In this document: positions 37,401-48,840 of the stretch, one piece after another
Position numbering within the stretch: position 1 is the first letter of the stretch
Layout of the letters: every line of letters begins with the position of its first letter
DNA from: Membranipora membranacea
Lineage: Eukaryota > Bryozoa > Gymnolaemata > Cheilostomatida > Membraniporidae
DNA: 64,000 nt
Direction: 5' to 3'
Assembly: GCA_914767715.1 (NCBI GenBank)
Contig: OU612067.1
Span: 32,402,162 to 32,466,161 of the forward strand
Notes under the pieces: model-generated
What the model was told of the DNA's origin: nothing
Seen by the model: the letters and a program-made list of their open reading frames with translations, nothing else
Database searches by the model: none
Made by a program: the position numbers and the translations under genes

Positions 37401-40400
37401 AATCTGTTAAGCGCACTCTGTACAAGGTAGGGTTACTTATGAAGAGCTCACCTCATTTACAGTACCCCCCCTTCCTGAATGCACTTAATTTTTTCTCAGA
37501 AATATAGGCTAGTTATTCCCTTTGGTGAATGTAGTCTCAGTAACTATATCTTCTAGTTAATTTTATTGAAGGTAACAAGAGACCAAACAACCTGAACCTC
37601 AGTCATATTTCCATTGCCTCATGGCTTCCTTAATTACGCTGAATACATAGCTCGTAGTACTCCGGAATCCAAGTAGATAAACAATCAACAATGTTACGCG
37701 TAAAAATGCTACCATACCATTCGCTAAGAAAATTTATTTTCCCAAAGTTTCAAGGAAAAAAATGCCAACATGGAATCTGATGGAATATTCTTTAGCATGT
37801 ATACTCAGAAGGCGGCCCAGCCTTCAAAGGGTCATGTGATAGTTTACGAGTTGGTCACTGATGAATGAGTCGTGGTCTGACGGTTAAGGGTAAGGACTTG
37901 TGATCTTATGATCCAGGTTCGATTCCCGGCGCCGGCTGTCACTATACTGATTTGGCCCTGGCAAGCCAATCATCCTGGCTAGGTCTGTTTGGATCAGGAG
38001 GTCTACTGTGTGCTTGCACGCAGTATAAAGATCCCCCTCTGCCTCTTCGAAAGAGAGTAGCCGGCAAGGGCGGCAAGGGTATAGGGTACTACCCCACACA
38101 AGCCACACGAGCTTAAGGGGGCCCGTTAAATAGGGCGGTCAAATATGACCTAGTGCAGAGAACCTAAAATAAAACTGTTACTGTCTCTCTAACAAACTAA
38201 GATACTTTCTTGCAGGTAGAGCTGTACAAAGCTGTGACAGACGAGGACTGGGATGGTAAGGAGACAGGTGATAAGATTGACTTAGAGTGGAACTTTGCTG
38301 GAGCTCTACTCTACGCTGTCACTGCTATTACTACTATAGGTAAGTCAGCATACTCTGAGATTATCAGTGTGATATGTATTGTATTCTGTCTCTGCCGAAC
38401 GTGGTCAAGAATAAAATGTTTCGTTGAGCTGAAAAAATTCGGAACCAGTTATCTAAAAATTGATGCACAAAAAATTTATTTTTTAAAGTTAAAGACGACT
38501 GAATTTAAAAACTGCACACATTGTGCTCTAAATACTTAGTCTCCGTATAGTTAGTATATTACCCATTCAAAAGCAAAAACCTGTGTACCAATAATTGTAA
38601 GGCAGGGTGTTTAGGATTTCAAACCGGCCCTGCTAAGCGCCTAGTGTGTGGAGAGGTTCCAGATCAGACAGTAAGATTAAAATGTAATCTCTTATCAAAT
38701 CAGAAAAACCTTTTTACTTTGAGCCCGGAGAGGGGAGGAGGAGTAAATCTTGTCTTCTTGTTGTGGTTGTATTGAGATATGTCATGCTCCAGAATAATTC
38801 ATCGGCTTGCTTTGAATGTATTATGTCAGGGCAGTTCAGAAACAACTACTATATAACTTATTCTCAACTATTGATAGGCTTATTATGAGTATTTGATAGT
38901 ATTTCTTGTGGGTCATTCGGTCATCCGAACGGTCATCGGTGGTGATCAACAACAAAGTGTCAAATCTAATAACCCTAATTGGTCAGTATCTGATTTCAAT
39001 TAATCTCTCTGAAGTGGAATAATGGACCACCCACTACACTTATAAGACCACCCACGAGACTAAGGACCACCCACTAGACTCAGGGTATAATGACTTACTT
39101 ACAACACTTGGTGCAAACACCGGCAAAAATGCAGAACTTGTGACTCTTCAGGGATGGTTCAAGGGGACCTTTTTGCACAACATTCCCTTTCCAATTCGTT
39201 TGATCTCTCGTGACACAATCCTTACTGATACTTTTCATTCAAACATGGGGTAGGCAATAATTAATGACCTGAGACTCATCTTGTAATGCCCCTACTGAGT
39301 GATCCCCCTTAGATCCGCTTCTTACACAACCTCTCTCTCATACACTGACTGCCTGACAGCGTATCTAACTCCCACAATAAAGCACTCAGCCCTGCTGCCA
39401 CGCCGCCTCACAAACACACACTGCCTATCAGCTGCCAATAACTCCGATAGGTGTAAAGTGCAGGTCGTTAGTAAGTTAGGATGGGCCATATGATATCCAG
39501 ATGGGGGGATTATTTAGATCAAGCACTCTTGTGCAGGCTTAACTTGTGGTGCAGTTGATTGATTTGCTGGTACATTTCAGGGTAATCCTGCTTGTTCACC
39601 TCATCGAGGGCGTTTTGGAGCCTGAGATCAAGATGTCAGACCGTCACAACCAATCTGTATCGATAAGAAAATTATCCCCAGGGCAAACCTGGCGATTTTA
39701 TGTAAATGTACTTTTTTCCAAATAGTCGGCTTGCCCTTTGATGCCTACAATTTGAAATGCAAATCATCTGTCATTATACATTGAATTATAGATCAGCTAT
39801 TGGAAAACTACTACAATTGTTAGGTTTTAAGATCAATCCTTGCAAATACCATGATTACCAATAATCAGCTGACTGATGTTTCAGGGGATTAATAGCTACA
39901 ATCATTGATACGTAACATATAATATATATAGTGTTTAATTATGTATCAAAGGTTACAATCCACTGACCTGATATTTCAGCAGCAAAACCTGATGCCAAAA
40001 CTGTATCCAAAGTCTGTTATATATGCATATTGTTACAGTGGAACATTTGGTAATACAAGCCCTGATACCTCAAAAATATTTTTCAACAGCGATAACTAAG
40101 AGGTCCTGTCCCTGGGGATACAAACAACTGAAATTTCTTTCAAAACTCAACCAAATTTCTTGTACTTTTTGTAATTTTGTCACATTATCAGATAATTCAA
40201 GTGTCTACCTTACTACAACAAAATAGCCAAAACATTACAAAACAAACTTTATTGCCTCATTGATGTTATAAAGCAGTTATAACGCATTCTGTAGCTCAAA
40301 AAATGTTCCTTGCTCCCGTGCATTTGTGTAGAGTACAGAAAATTGCCGGTAAGACCCCAGATTTCCTGAACCCATAATATAGAGAGCATCAAGTTTGTTC

Positions 40401-42700
40401 GCCATGACTGTCATCATCAATCAAAAATCATATTTTGCCTATATTATTTTAATTTTCTTTACCCTTAAAATCAGATGGTTCCGCGACAGCAAAGAGGCCC
40501 ACTCTCTGTCACAGAGTGGTTACCTATGTTATTTATGCCTCTTATTTGCACAATGATATTCCTATGTAATGTAAGCATCGCCCTTAGCTGACTTCACAAA
40601 TGATAACTATTGTATTATTCATGCCGCAGTATTTCTTATTACGATAAAGAGTAGTGTCCCCATTGTAAAAAGTAGGACAACTCCCTAGTCTATTTTTTTT
40701 ACCAAAAGTAAATTATGTGCTGATCATATTCAAATACAATTTCCAAGTTGACTCTGTTGATGAGAGGCGGGGGTACAGGGGGTTAGGAGTTTGGAACCCA
40801 AAATACATATGTATCTAACATATATTAACACAACTGATTCATCCTTTGTTTGTTTACAGGGTACGGTCATGTGACACCTAAAACACAATGGGGTAAGATC
40901 AGTACTATCCTGTACTGTGTGGTAGGCCTGCCTCTTACTCTGATGTGTATCGCTAACCTCGGAAAGTTCTTCGCTCGAGTTTTTCGTATCATCTACCACA
41001 CTATATGCTGTGGAATCTGCTGTGTATGCTGCCTATCCTGTCACAAAAAGAAACTTGCAAAAAAAATAGCTAAGGAAGAGGCAATCCATAGTGGGGGCGT
41101 GGCCAACTTAGAATCAGTTGGTAACGGGACGCCCATCGTTATCTCAAATGACCCTCAGGCTAAGACGACTCAGCAAGGAGCCAGGGCTAAGTTCAACGCT
41201 AAATCTCAGATAGCGATCACAAAAGCTCAGGTGTGGATAATGAATGTCAAGAAGAAGTTTAACCACAGTTTACGCGATGATGTCACAGTGCCAGCTTATC
41301 TTTGTCTAGTGGTTATGGCTGGGTACATCATGGGCGGAGCTTTGTTGTTCTCCCTGTGGGATGAATGGGACTATTTGACTGGAGCCTATTTCTGTTTCGT
41401 AACTTTAACAACTATCGGATTCGGTGACTACGTGCCTGGTATAGCAAGTATAGGAGAGGAGGGCGCTACAGAGAGGCTGATCCTATGTAGTCTGTATGTC
41501 TTCCTTGGACTTGCCTTGGTTGGCATGTGTATCGATCTTATGCAAGCTGATGTTTTACAGAAACTCAAGTGGGTCGCACAAAAAATTGGGGTGATGAGTA
41601 ATGACAATAAAAAGATTTCAGCTGAGGAGAGAGCCAACAGAAAGTCTCCAGAAAATGAAAAAGGGCCTCCTGGTCAAGGCTTGGAGGTGGACATCAGTGA
41701 GCCACCAGAGGAAAACAATTCAGATGATGAAGAAAAGTTTTCAACTCCTTCAACAAGTAGCCCTCAAGGTGACACAACTTTTCAGTTCAAAGACGAAGAT
41801 GGCAAATCTGATCATAAGACAAAGCCTAGCAAGAAACAAAAGAAGAAAGAACTGAAAAGTAAGAAAAAATCGAAAATAAGTTCGACAAAGGACATAGAAA
41901 CTCCACAATCCCCTACCCACAAACCTTTGCTTGACATCGAGGGTAATGATATGGAAATTCCTAACCTTCAATCTGAGAGGCAAATAGAGAGGGTTGACGG
42001 CGAAGGTGAAGCTGATACAAACATTAACAATAATTCCTCAGTGACTCAACCTGTCAACAAACCTGAGAAGAAACACGACACAAAGGACAAGAAGAAAGAT
42101 CGCACTGAAGAGAAAAAAGACAATAAGTGTGACAACAAAAAAGGTGACACAAAAGTTAAAAAGGAAAAGGAAAACAGTAAAAAAAGTAAGGCCAAGCCAG
42201 GGGAGCCTTGTGCAAATAACACAACCATCAAAGCTCTGGTACACCCTCCTGCTGTAGACCTAGTACCACCTGATAGTATAGATATATGCGCACCGCCCCC
42301 ACCGTACGGGGAGTTATCCGCTTCTAATACCATAAGCAACCCGTCTTTTGCTAGTCCTGCCACCAGCAGCTCTGTAACTACACCTGCTACCCCTGCCAGT
42401 CACTACGATGATCTACCTAGTCACATATCATCTCTGACACCCAATCACACTCGCCTACAAGACGTGGAGACACCTCACAGGCCGATACCTCCAGACGGGT
42501 CGTCCCTTAAAAGCTATGCAGACCTAAATCATAACGATGAGACAAGCGATAAAGTGTCTCCTTCCAGTGAGGAACTTTTAGACGATGTTTTAAATAATCC
42601 ACTGTTCACAAACTCTAAGAGTAGTAAATTCAGTATGCAATTAGACGATGATGAGGATGATGAATTACTGCTGACTGTGAGCAGGGCTTCTAATGTTTAG
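34497..42700 (+). CDS. Two-pore-domain potassium channel (KCNK/TWIK family)
   Basis: Background (leak) K+ channel of the plasma membrane. Core exons are 34497 (or 34568)-34877, 38216-38339 and 40860-42700. From the ATG at 34497 the product is 781 residues; with the proposed upstream exons it is 788. Order: M1 (FTAFLFSTVGLVIVVCAYSA), a ~85-residue extracellular cap with NLT and NWT sequons and no cysteine, pore 1 TTIGYGHV split by the second intron, M2, an intracellular loop of about 100 residues, M3, pore 2 TTIGFGDYVPG, and M4. The C-terminal tail of about 370 residues is exceptionally long for the family: Lys/Glu-rich, then PPPPYG (PPxY, WW-domain ligand), an acidic dileucine DDELLL, and a C-terminal SNV (class I PDZ ligand). 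These suggest ubiquitin-ligase binding, endocytosis and scaffold tethering (inference). A polypyrimidine-AG at 34567 argues that 34497-34567 is normally intronic. Confidence 0.95.
34878..37863. other. Intron of the K+ channel gene, first part
   Basis: AT-rich intron sequence without recognised exons. At 37041-37140 a short GC-rich patch repeats GGGAGGCCCCAGGCAG-like text. Confidence 0.5.
37864..38176 (+). mobile_element. tRNA-derived SINE
   Basis: The head looks like a tRNA gene: an A-box-like TGGTCTGACGGTTAAGG at 37873-37889 and a near-perfect B box GGTTCGATTCCCGG at 37916-37929, at normal spacing for an internal pol III promoter. A tRNA-unrelated body follows (GTGTGCTTGCACGCAGTATA, TCTTCGAAAGAGAGTAGCCGG) and an A-rich end near AACCTAAAATAAAACT. 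No intact tRNA cloverleaf continues past the B box, so it is a SINE and not a tRNA gene. It sits in the channel gene's intron just before the pore-1 exon. Confidence 0.8.
38340..40859. other. Intron of the K+ channel gene between pore-1 halves
   Basis: This 2.5 kb intron interrupts the selectivity filter after the first G nucleotide of TIGYG. At 39024-39082 there are three imperfect copies of a ~20 bp GGACCACCCACTAGACT unit. Nothing else coding is seen. Confidence 0.6.
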
Positions 42701-44029
42701 CATTCTTATCTTGATGCTTTCTACATCATTTAGTACATTTAGTATTACTTACATTCTTTATATTAGTCATTCTAGTTCAGTCAATATATTTTATTCTTTG
42801 GGTTTTAGTCACTCACCCTTTTTGGACTCATGCCATATTGGTTGGTTTTTTTTATTATGACAGAGGTAATCAGAACTACAGTCTGCCGTAGTCACACTAC
42901 TGTTCTTTTATTAGGTTTTTGGATGGTATATGTTTTTAGATATACTGATTCAATGAAAGACGTATCAACTCATGGTTATACAGTTAGGTGTACTGGATGA
43001 GGGGAGACACTGGGATCAGGGTAGTTAAAGCGATCCAACTGTGCTGGGATAGCTGGTTGTAGCATTTCATTATCAATCACTTTTTTCTGGTTGATCATGA
43101 AAGTGGGGTAAGACGTGATGGATAATGAAATGTTATTACCAGTTATCTAGGCATAGTTTGAGCGCTTAAACAATGCTGATGCCTTATAAGCCATGAATGA
43201 CAGTGGTTGGCATAACAATAAAACAAGAGCACTTTTAGCAGTTTGTGTGGATAGCTATGATTGCAATTTATTCTTACAATGTTAGCATGAGAAGGAGTTG
43301 TCCCCTCTTTTATCATGAGAACATAACTTAAATATGAGTCAGTCAAATGCTAGGCTTTCTACAAGCGGATACTGCTCCACTAATATGATGACCTTGGCAG
43401 GGTGGTAATGAGATGATACTAAAGTTTACATATCCATCAAGCTTTAGTTTTTCTTGATGTTTCTAAAATTTGATTGCTTTTTATCATCGACAGAAGAAGA
43501 TTTGTCACAGCCAACCATCGACTTGGTTGTTGAGAGTCCTAAACAATGACACCCGTGTTGGTGAGATTCTCAGGGTTCAAGTTTATTTTAGATTGCAGCT
43601 AAATTTAGGTCTCTCGTTTCACATCCAATATTGATTCTAATCATTGACAACCAAGGCACTGCGGTAGATAAATCTTAAAAAACCTATCTAAGGGTACCTG
43701 AATTTCAAAATGCCATCTAGACTATTGAAATGATTAATTATGCCACTGAGACAGATTAATTCTTAGCTGTGAGTTGTGACAGTAATATACCTAATATGCT
43801 AACCCGCAGAAAGTTGTGATAATAAGACAAAAGAGTGAACAGCCTCAAAACCTTCTCAATGCTGTAATTGTCAGACTTAAACAATAGGCCCACCAAGTTC
43901 AGCGTCAACAGATTTATTTTCATAGGATAAATATTTATTGTGTGTGCACAAAAAGATATCCACACTGATATCGAACATTATTCATATTAGCCTGTTTCAA
44001 AATTACACATTCACATGTCTTTATGTTGA
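42701..44029. other. Intergenic, K+ channel 3' side and TPR gene 3' side
   Basis: The two genes converge here. The stretch presumably holds both 3'UTRs. An AATAAA on the plus strand lies near 43210 and one on the minus strand at 43913-43918. No exon is seen. Confidence 0.5.
43913..43918 (-). terminator. Candidate polyadenylation signal of the TPR gene
   Basis: AATAAA on the minus strand, 112 bases past the stop of the TPR gene. A second AATAAA lies about 15 bases further on. Confidence 0.35.
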
Positions 44030-45343
44030 TTATGTTGGTGCGTGTTGTTGAGCGAAGGCCTTGATCTCATCGATCACATGGAGCGATTGTTGGATCTTTG
44101 GGTGATCCGATGGGAATGTTTTCTGTTGTATATCCAGGGCCATCTGACAACTTTCCAAGGCTTGCTGGTATTCACCGTCTGTAGCGTGCAGCAGACCAAT
44201 ATTCTGAATCGTATCGGCTACATCTGGATGATCCTCACCAAATATTGTATGCCTGATCGCCAGTGATTTTCTATAGTATTCAAATGCTTCATCTATCCGT
44301 CCGGTACGCTCACACACAGTAGCTATATTGTTGTAAGAATCAGCCATATCCGGATGTTTTGCACCAACTGTGTTCAAAACTATTTTCTGCGCTTTGTTGT
44401 AGTATTCTAGAGCTTTATCAAAGTCGTCTTTCATTTCATACAAAGTTTCTAAGTCATTGTAAGAGGCTGCTGCATCAGGGTGATTCTCCCCTATTGTTTT
44501 ATGTCTTATTGCTAGCGACCTATTGTGGTATTCCATAGCTTTATCAAGTTCACCCTTCGTCTGGTACATGTCTGCGATGTTGTATAGAGAAGTAGCAACG
44601 TCCGGATGGTTCTCGCCATGAGACTTCAGTCTTATGCTGAGTGCTTTAGTGTTGTACTCTAGTGCTTTCTCTATATCACCCTTGATGTTGTATGCGTCAG
44701 CTAGGTTATTATGGGAAACAGCAACTGCAGGGTGATTTTCACCATAAGTGTTCAGATATAATTTGTGGGCTTTCATAGACAGAACAAGAGACTCATCAAT
44801 AGACCCAAAACCACTCAAAACATTAGAGCATTGGACCATAAGTGAGGAGTTGTCCGGCTCCTGCTGTACCAATGACTTGAGCTGGTCCACGTACCAGGCC
44901 CTCAATCCTTCCTTTACTTTTTGGTTCACATACGAGAATCCGCCATCAGACTGTCTGATTACATCGAATATGAGATCTCTGTCCGAGTCGACCTTGGCCT
45001 CCGCCTTCTCAGCCTGTATGTCTGACAGCACCTGTACGATACATCGGAAATCTTTGATAACTCCTAGCCTCACTTCTGTGACCTCACTTAGCGGTAGATT
45101 GATGGAGGTCTTAACTCCAGAAGCCTCGAGGGCATTGCAGATCTCAAACAGGCACCAGGCTCTTTTGATAGGCATCGGGTCATTCCATGGAGAGAGGACA
45201 AGTAGCACCTGACCAATGTCTACAATGCGACCTCTGAATGTGGAACAAAACCAGTCAAAGTCTTTTGACACCAGCTCATTCTGATTATTTGTGAATAGGT
45301 CAAACCAGAAATACGCGTCATTTTTCCTGGCATATTGCTCCAT
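44030..45343 (-). CDS. TPR repeat protein with protist-like WFD/RAWCLFE N-terminal domain
   Basis: A single-exon frame of 437 residues. The C-terminal half has at least five 42-residue kinesin-light-chain-type TPR units, each with NNLA-like, KALEYYNKAL-like and GENHPD-like blocks; such arrays bind partner proteins. The N-terminal ~200 residues carry AYFWFDLFTNNQ, FDWFCSTF, VLLVLSPWNDP and KRAWCLFEI, a TIR-like, nucleotide-fold type arrangement that I know mainly from TPR proteins of dinoflagellates, oomycetes and other protists. Function unknown; possibly signalling or innate-immunity scaffold (inference). The start is uncertain. Upstream codons FDDVVVDV read into the ATG and fit the family, but a TGA at 45368-45370 stops them, and an in-frame ATG with a hydrophobic leader precedes the TGA at 45463. 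The gene may be 5'-truncated, or miss an exon. The plus-strand frame 44748-45212 is a shadow. Confidence 0.85.
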   Translation of the reverse strand: MEQYARKNDAYFWFDLFTNNQNELVSKDFDWFCSTFRGRIVDIGQVLLVLSPWNDPMPIKRAWCLFEICNALEASGVKTSINLPLSEVTEVRLGVIKDFRCIVQVLSDIQAEKAEAKVDSDRDLIFDVIRQSDGGFSYVNQKVKEGLRAWYVDQLKSLVQQEPDNSSLMVQCSNVLSGFGSIDESLVLSMKAHKLYLNTYGENHPAVAVSHNNLADAYNIKGDIEKALEYNTKALSIRLKSHGENHPDVATSLYNIADMYQTKGELDKAMEYHNRSLAIRHKTIGENHPDAAASYNDLETLYEMKDDFDKALEYYNKAQKIVLNTVGAKHPDMADSYNNIATVCERTGRIDEAFEYYRKSLAIRHTIFGEDHPDVADTIQNIGLLHATDGEYQQALESCQMALDIQQKTFPSDHPKIQQSLHVIDEIKAFAQQHAPT

Positions 45344-45463
45344 TACATCAACTACGACGTCATCGAATCAATGAACTAAACCTTCATTGATAGAATGCAT
45401 AGCGCCAAGCATGGGAAACAAAAACAGTAGCTGAGGAAACAAGAGGCGCACCAGATTCCTCAT

Positions 45464-48400
45464 CGTGAAGTCCTGTATACATTTGGATGTATGGATGTCC
45501 TGTTCCTATTGTCTCAGGTTTGACCAATGCGGAATTTATCTGTGATGTTGTGAGGCTGTCAGTTCAGTTCAGTTCAGTCACTGATCATGTGAATACAGTA
45601 CTCAGAATAGACATAGATATAGACATAGATACACAGGCTAATCTAGATTTCAGTTGGTTCTGAATGAGCAGTATTATTTAGCGAGGTTGGAATAATAAGT
45701 TGGCCAGACACAATTGGAACTCCAAGCGTTGAGCAGCGCGACAACAGATCCTCATGATTGATTGGCCTATTGTCAACTCTGTGGCACTGACCCATAATTT
45801 GTTTGGTGTAGAACACCAGCAATATCCTAGTCTGAGCCCTCCAGACACATGCCCCCACCCGCCTTGAAAGGAAATATACTTTAAGAACCAGATGAACTGT
45901 TTTTGCATGTGCAATATAAACCATGGGAATAATAGTGTAGTAACTATCAAGGTTCCGCTGTTAACTCATTAGCCCGCTAAAATTTGTTGAACTGCTGGTT
46001 CTGAGCGGAAACTACTAATACTCTCAATATTTTCTTCTCAGTACAAATCAACATCCGTTTTTTAAGGAATCAGATAAACAATAGATTGTCACCACTTTGA
46101 AGCTGACGATTACTTAGCTGAATAACCAACAATTATGTTTGATTATATAAGCTATCATTCAACATAACCAACATAGCTATTAATTGGCAATTAAATCACA
46201 GCTTGACTAGACTATGAAGTAATCACCTACCTGTGGAGAATTTTCTCTTGGTCCCAGTATATTAGATGATTTAGTTTTGGCTGTTTGAGATCCAGAGTTA
46301 CTCTTACTTATCCCGCAGCCCATACTTCTCAACCACATAGATGCATGCATATCACGTCTAGCTATAGTTACTTGTTGCTAGTAGTACTATTCTGCTGTTA
46401 ATGCTGATGGCCAACTCCATCAAGCAGTAACTAATTATTTACACATTTTTTTATTCCATCAGATGATTGTGTTATGTGAATACTAGCTTTATTAACTTTC
46501 CCTTCTCTCTACTCATTGTCCCCACTAAGCATGCTGCTTTGTTTACTTTCTCTGTTGCTAAGCAACTCAAATCTTAGTGATCACCACTTAGTCTCAACAA
46601 CCTAGTTGCATAGTTGAATTGAAAATTTTTTTTTTAAAACCATCGTAGAAAGTCTGCATCTGGTTTCCCAATGTAAGCCGTTTAGAACTATGAGCCACTC
46701 ATGTGGCTGTGGCCTCAAATTATGTCAATGTAAAGTATTTGTTTCCTGTCAGATAAACAAATTTACAGTCATACCGAAGAATTGTGCAGATCATCGATGG
46801 AGGCTGCATGATCAGATAGAAGGTTGGTCACTTACTAGACAACATATAATTTATACATAGAAAAGTGACAGGGACAGATTACTCGAGCAGTGCACAAATA
46901 ACATGGTGGAATGTAAGAACTCGGACACGAGTTTTGTGTGACAGGGCCCAAAGCTAGGTTATTGTATGAGATACACTCTGTATTCTACCAAGCTGTTAGA
47001 ACTACTTGATTCCAAAGACTTCCTAGACTTGTGATCCCATTTCTGCTTTAACCTGCCTGATAACAAAAGAGTAACCCAGTGCAGGGAGATAATCAGGTAG
47101 ATATCAGAACAGGGTGCGTAGATTGAATGGCCTGCTTGTATTGATATAAGAAATGATTTACAGTAGACGAATATGAATCTAGTTTAAAACGCTAGCAAAA
47201 GATTTATTGGAATCAAAATAGAGCGGAAATTGAATTGAAAAGGAATTAAAAATGCTGCGACATGACATTATCCATAGATGACAATGCTCATGAAATTAAG
47301 TTGTGAAGAGACTGTAGATTTATTGTAAAATAAAAACGAAAATACAACATAGGCCATGGCCAAGATTATCCCATAATGCAACTTTCTGAACTCTTCAAAG
47401 GTTATATCAGATCCATAGATACATATGAGTCAGTCCTCACCACCCTGAGAATTCCTTGTGAAAGTTGCATTGAGGGAAGGTCAGTCACATGGCCAATAAC
47501 TCATGAGCTGAACAACCTTTGGCTGATTCTAAGTGCTCAGACCCCAGGTCAAGTTTGTGTTTATCTAACTCTACCGGATTTTAAGTCTGATCATTCAGAC
47601 TGCCCGGGCTGATTTATCATTTAGACACAAGAGTCACAGTTCTCTGATAGGTCTCTGTGGAGTTCACAGAGCTGGAAGTAATAACTATGTCCATGATGAC
47701 TTTCCTATCCTTGTATAGCTGGGGCTTGACAAGACTACAAATCAAATCATAATATCCACATAATAATACCATTTTTGTTTGCTGATCTTGTCATAAATGA
47801 CACATAAGACCTTGAATAAAACAAATATTGTAATGAATCAGGTTTTGATAAAGGTTCAAAGGATTAGTCTCCAAGATAATAAAATCAGTGAATTTGATTC
47901 AGTTCATTATTCTTCCTCCTTCAGAATTTTATGTTATATGTTCACGATGCGCGAAACAGAATCGTATACATTTTCACGAAATGTTATCTGATTGGCTGTC
48001 TGACTTGATTGATAAGTCAAGGCCATATCTATGTAAGCAACTTTGGTTAAGAAGATGGAATGGTTGATCAATATGTGGAGCTTCTTATTGATTTGGACCT
48101 GGAGCAAAAGGGAGAAGGGATACAATGACTAAAGGGGTATCAAATTGAATAAATAAAGGAGATAGTTGAGCCTAAGCATATCCAGAAGCTGAATCACTGG
48201 ACTGGTTGGTATAATAAACAAGCAAAAACAGCTTCTCCTTGGTTTAATTTTTTAATTTATCACTGTTAGGCCTATGGTTTAGATCAGCTGAGGAGGATTA
48301 CACCCACAAATAATTAGTACCAATTTGGGAGATGACAATCATGCGGCTGGTTGATATTCATAAGAAATTTAATTTGTCAGAATTAGTGGAAATTTGAACG

Positions 48401-48840
48401 AGTGTGTTGCCTTAGCTTAAAGGCTATAATTGAAAATATCTTCATTATCTAATGATAATTGTAATTAATATTAAGCGACTTTTTGAAATGCAAATTTGAA
48501 AATTCGAGATATTAGGATAACTTTTGTTCTGTAGGTCCTGTGCTTTTATCCTTGAATCTTCATATTCCATAAAGGGATCATGTTGATGGTTATATTATGA
48601 TATGTTAAGGGACCAGACTAAAATGTCACAACGTTACGAGTATGGAGAAGTATGCGTGTTCGTTACTTAAGAGAGATTCAAAATAAAGCATTCGTCAATT
48701 GACCATTGATAAATAGACAAGCAATGACAAAAATTTTGTTTGATTTTCTTGTTATCCAAAGATCGAGAGATGATGATTGTCCAATTGACCTCTTGTTCCC
48801 ATGAGTAATCATTCATGGCAACAATCACTTGGTAAGTCTG
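45464..48840. other. Intergenic region with short repeats only
   Basis: Contains CAGTT repeats near 45562, a CAGTT/AGACATAGATAT tandem near 45609, and at 47936-47990 a block related to the repeat at 3428-3600. Frames here are short and have no splice support. Confidence 0.4.

Noticed and set aside
37870-37945. tRNA gene
   Set aside because: A and B boxes are present, but the acceptor stem does not close and a SINE body follows.
44748-45212. 154-codon plus-strand frame
   Set aside because: Entirely opposite the well-supported TPR gene.
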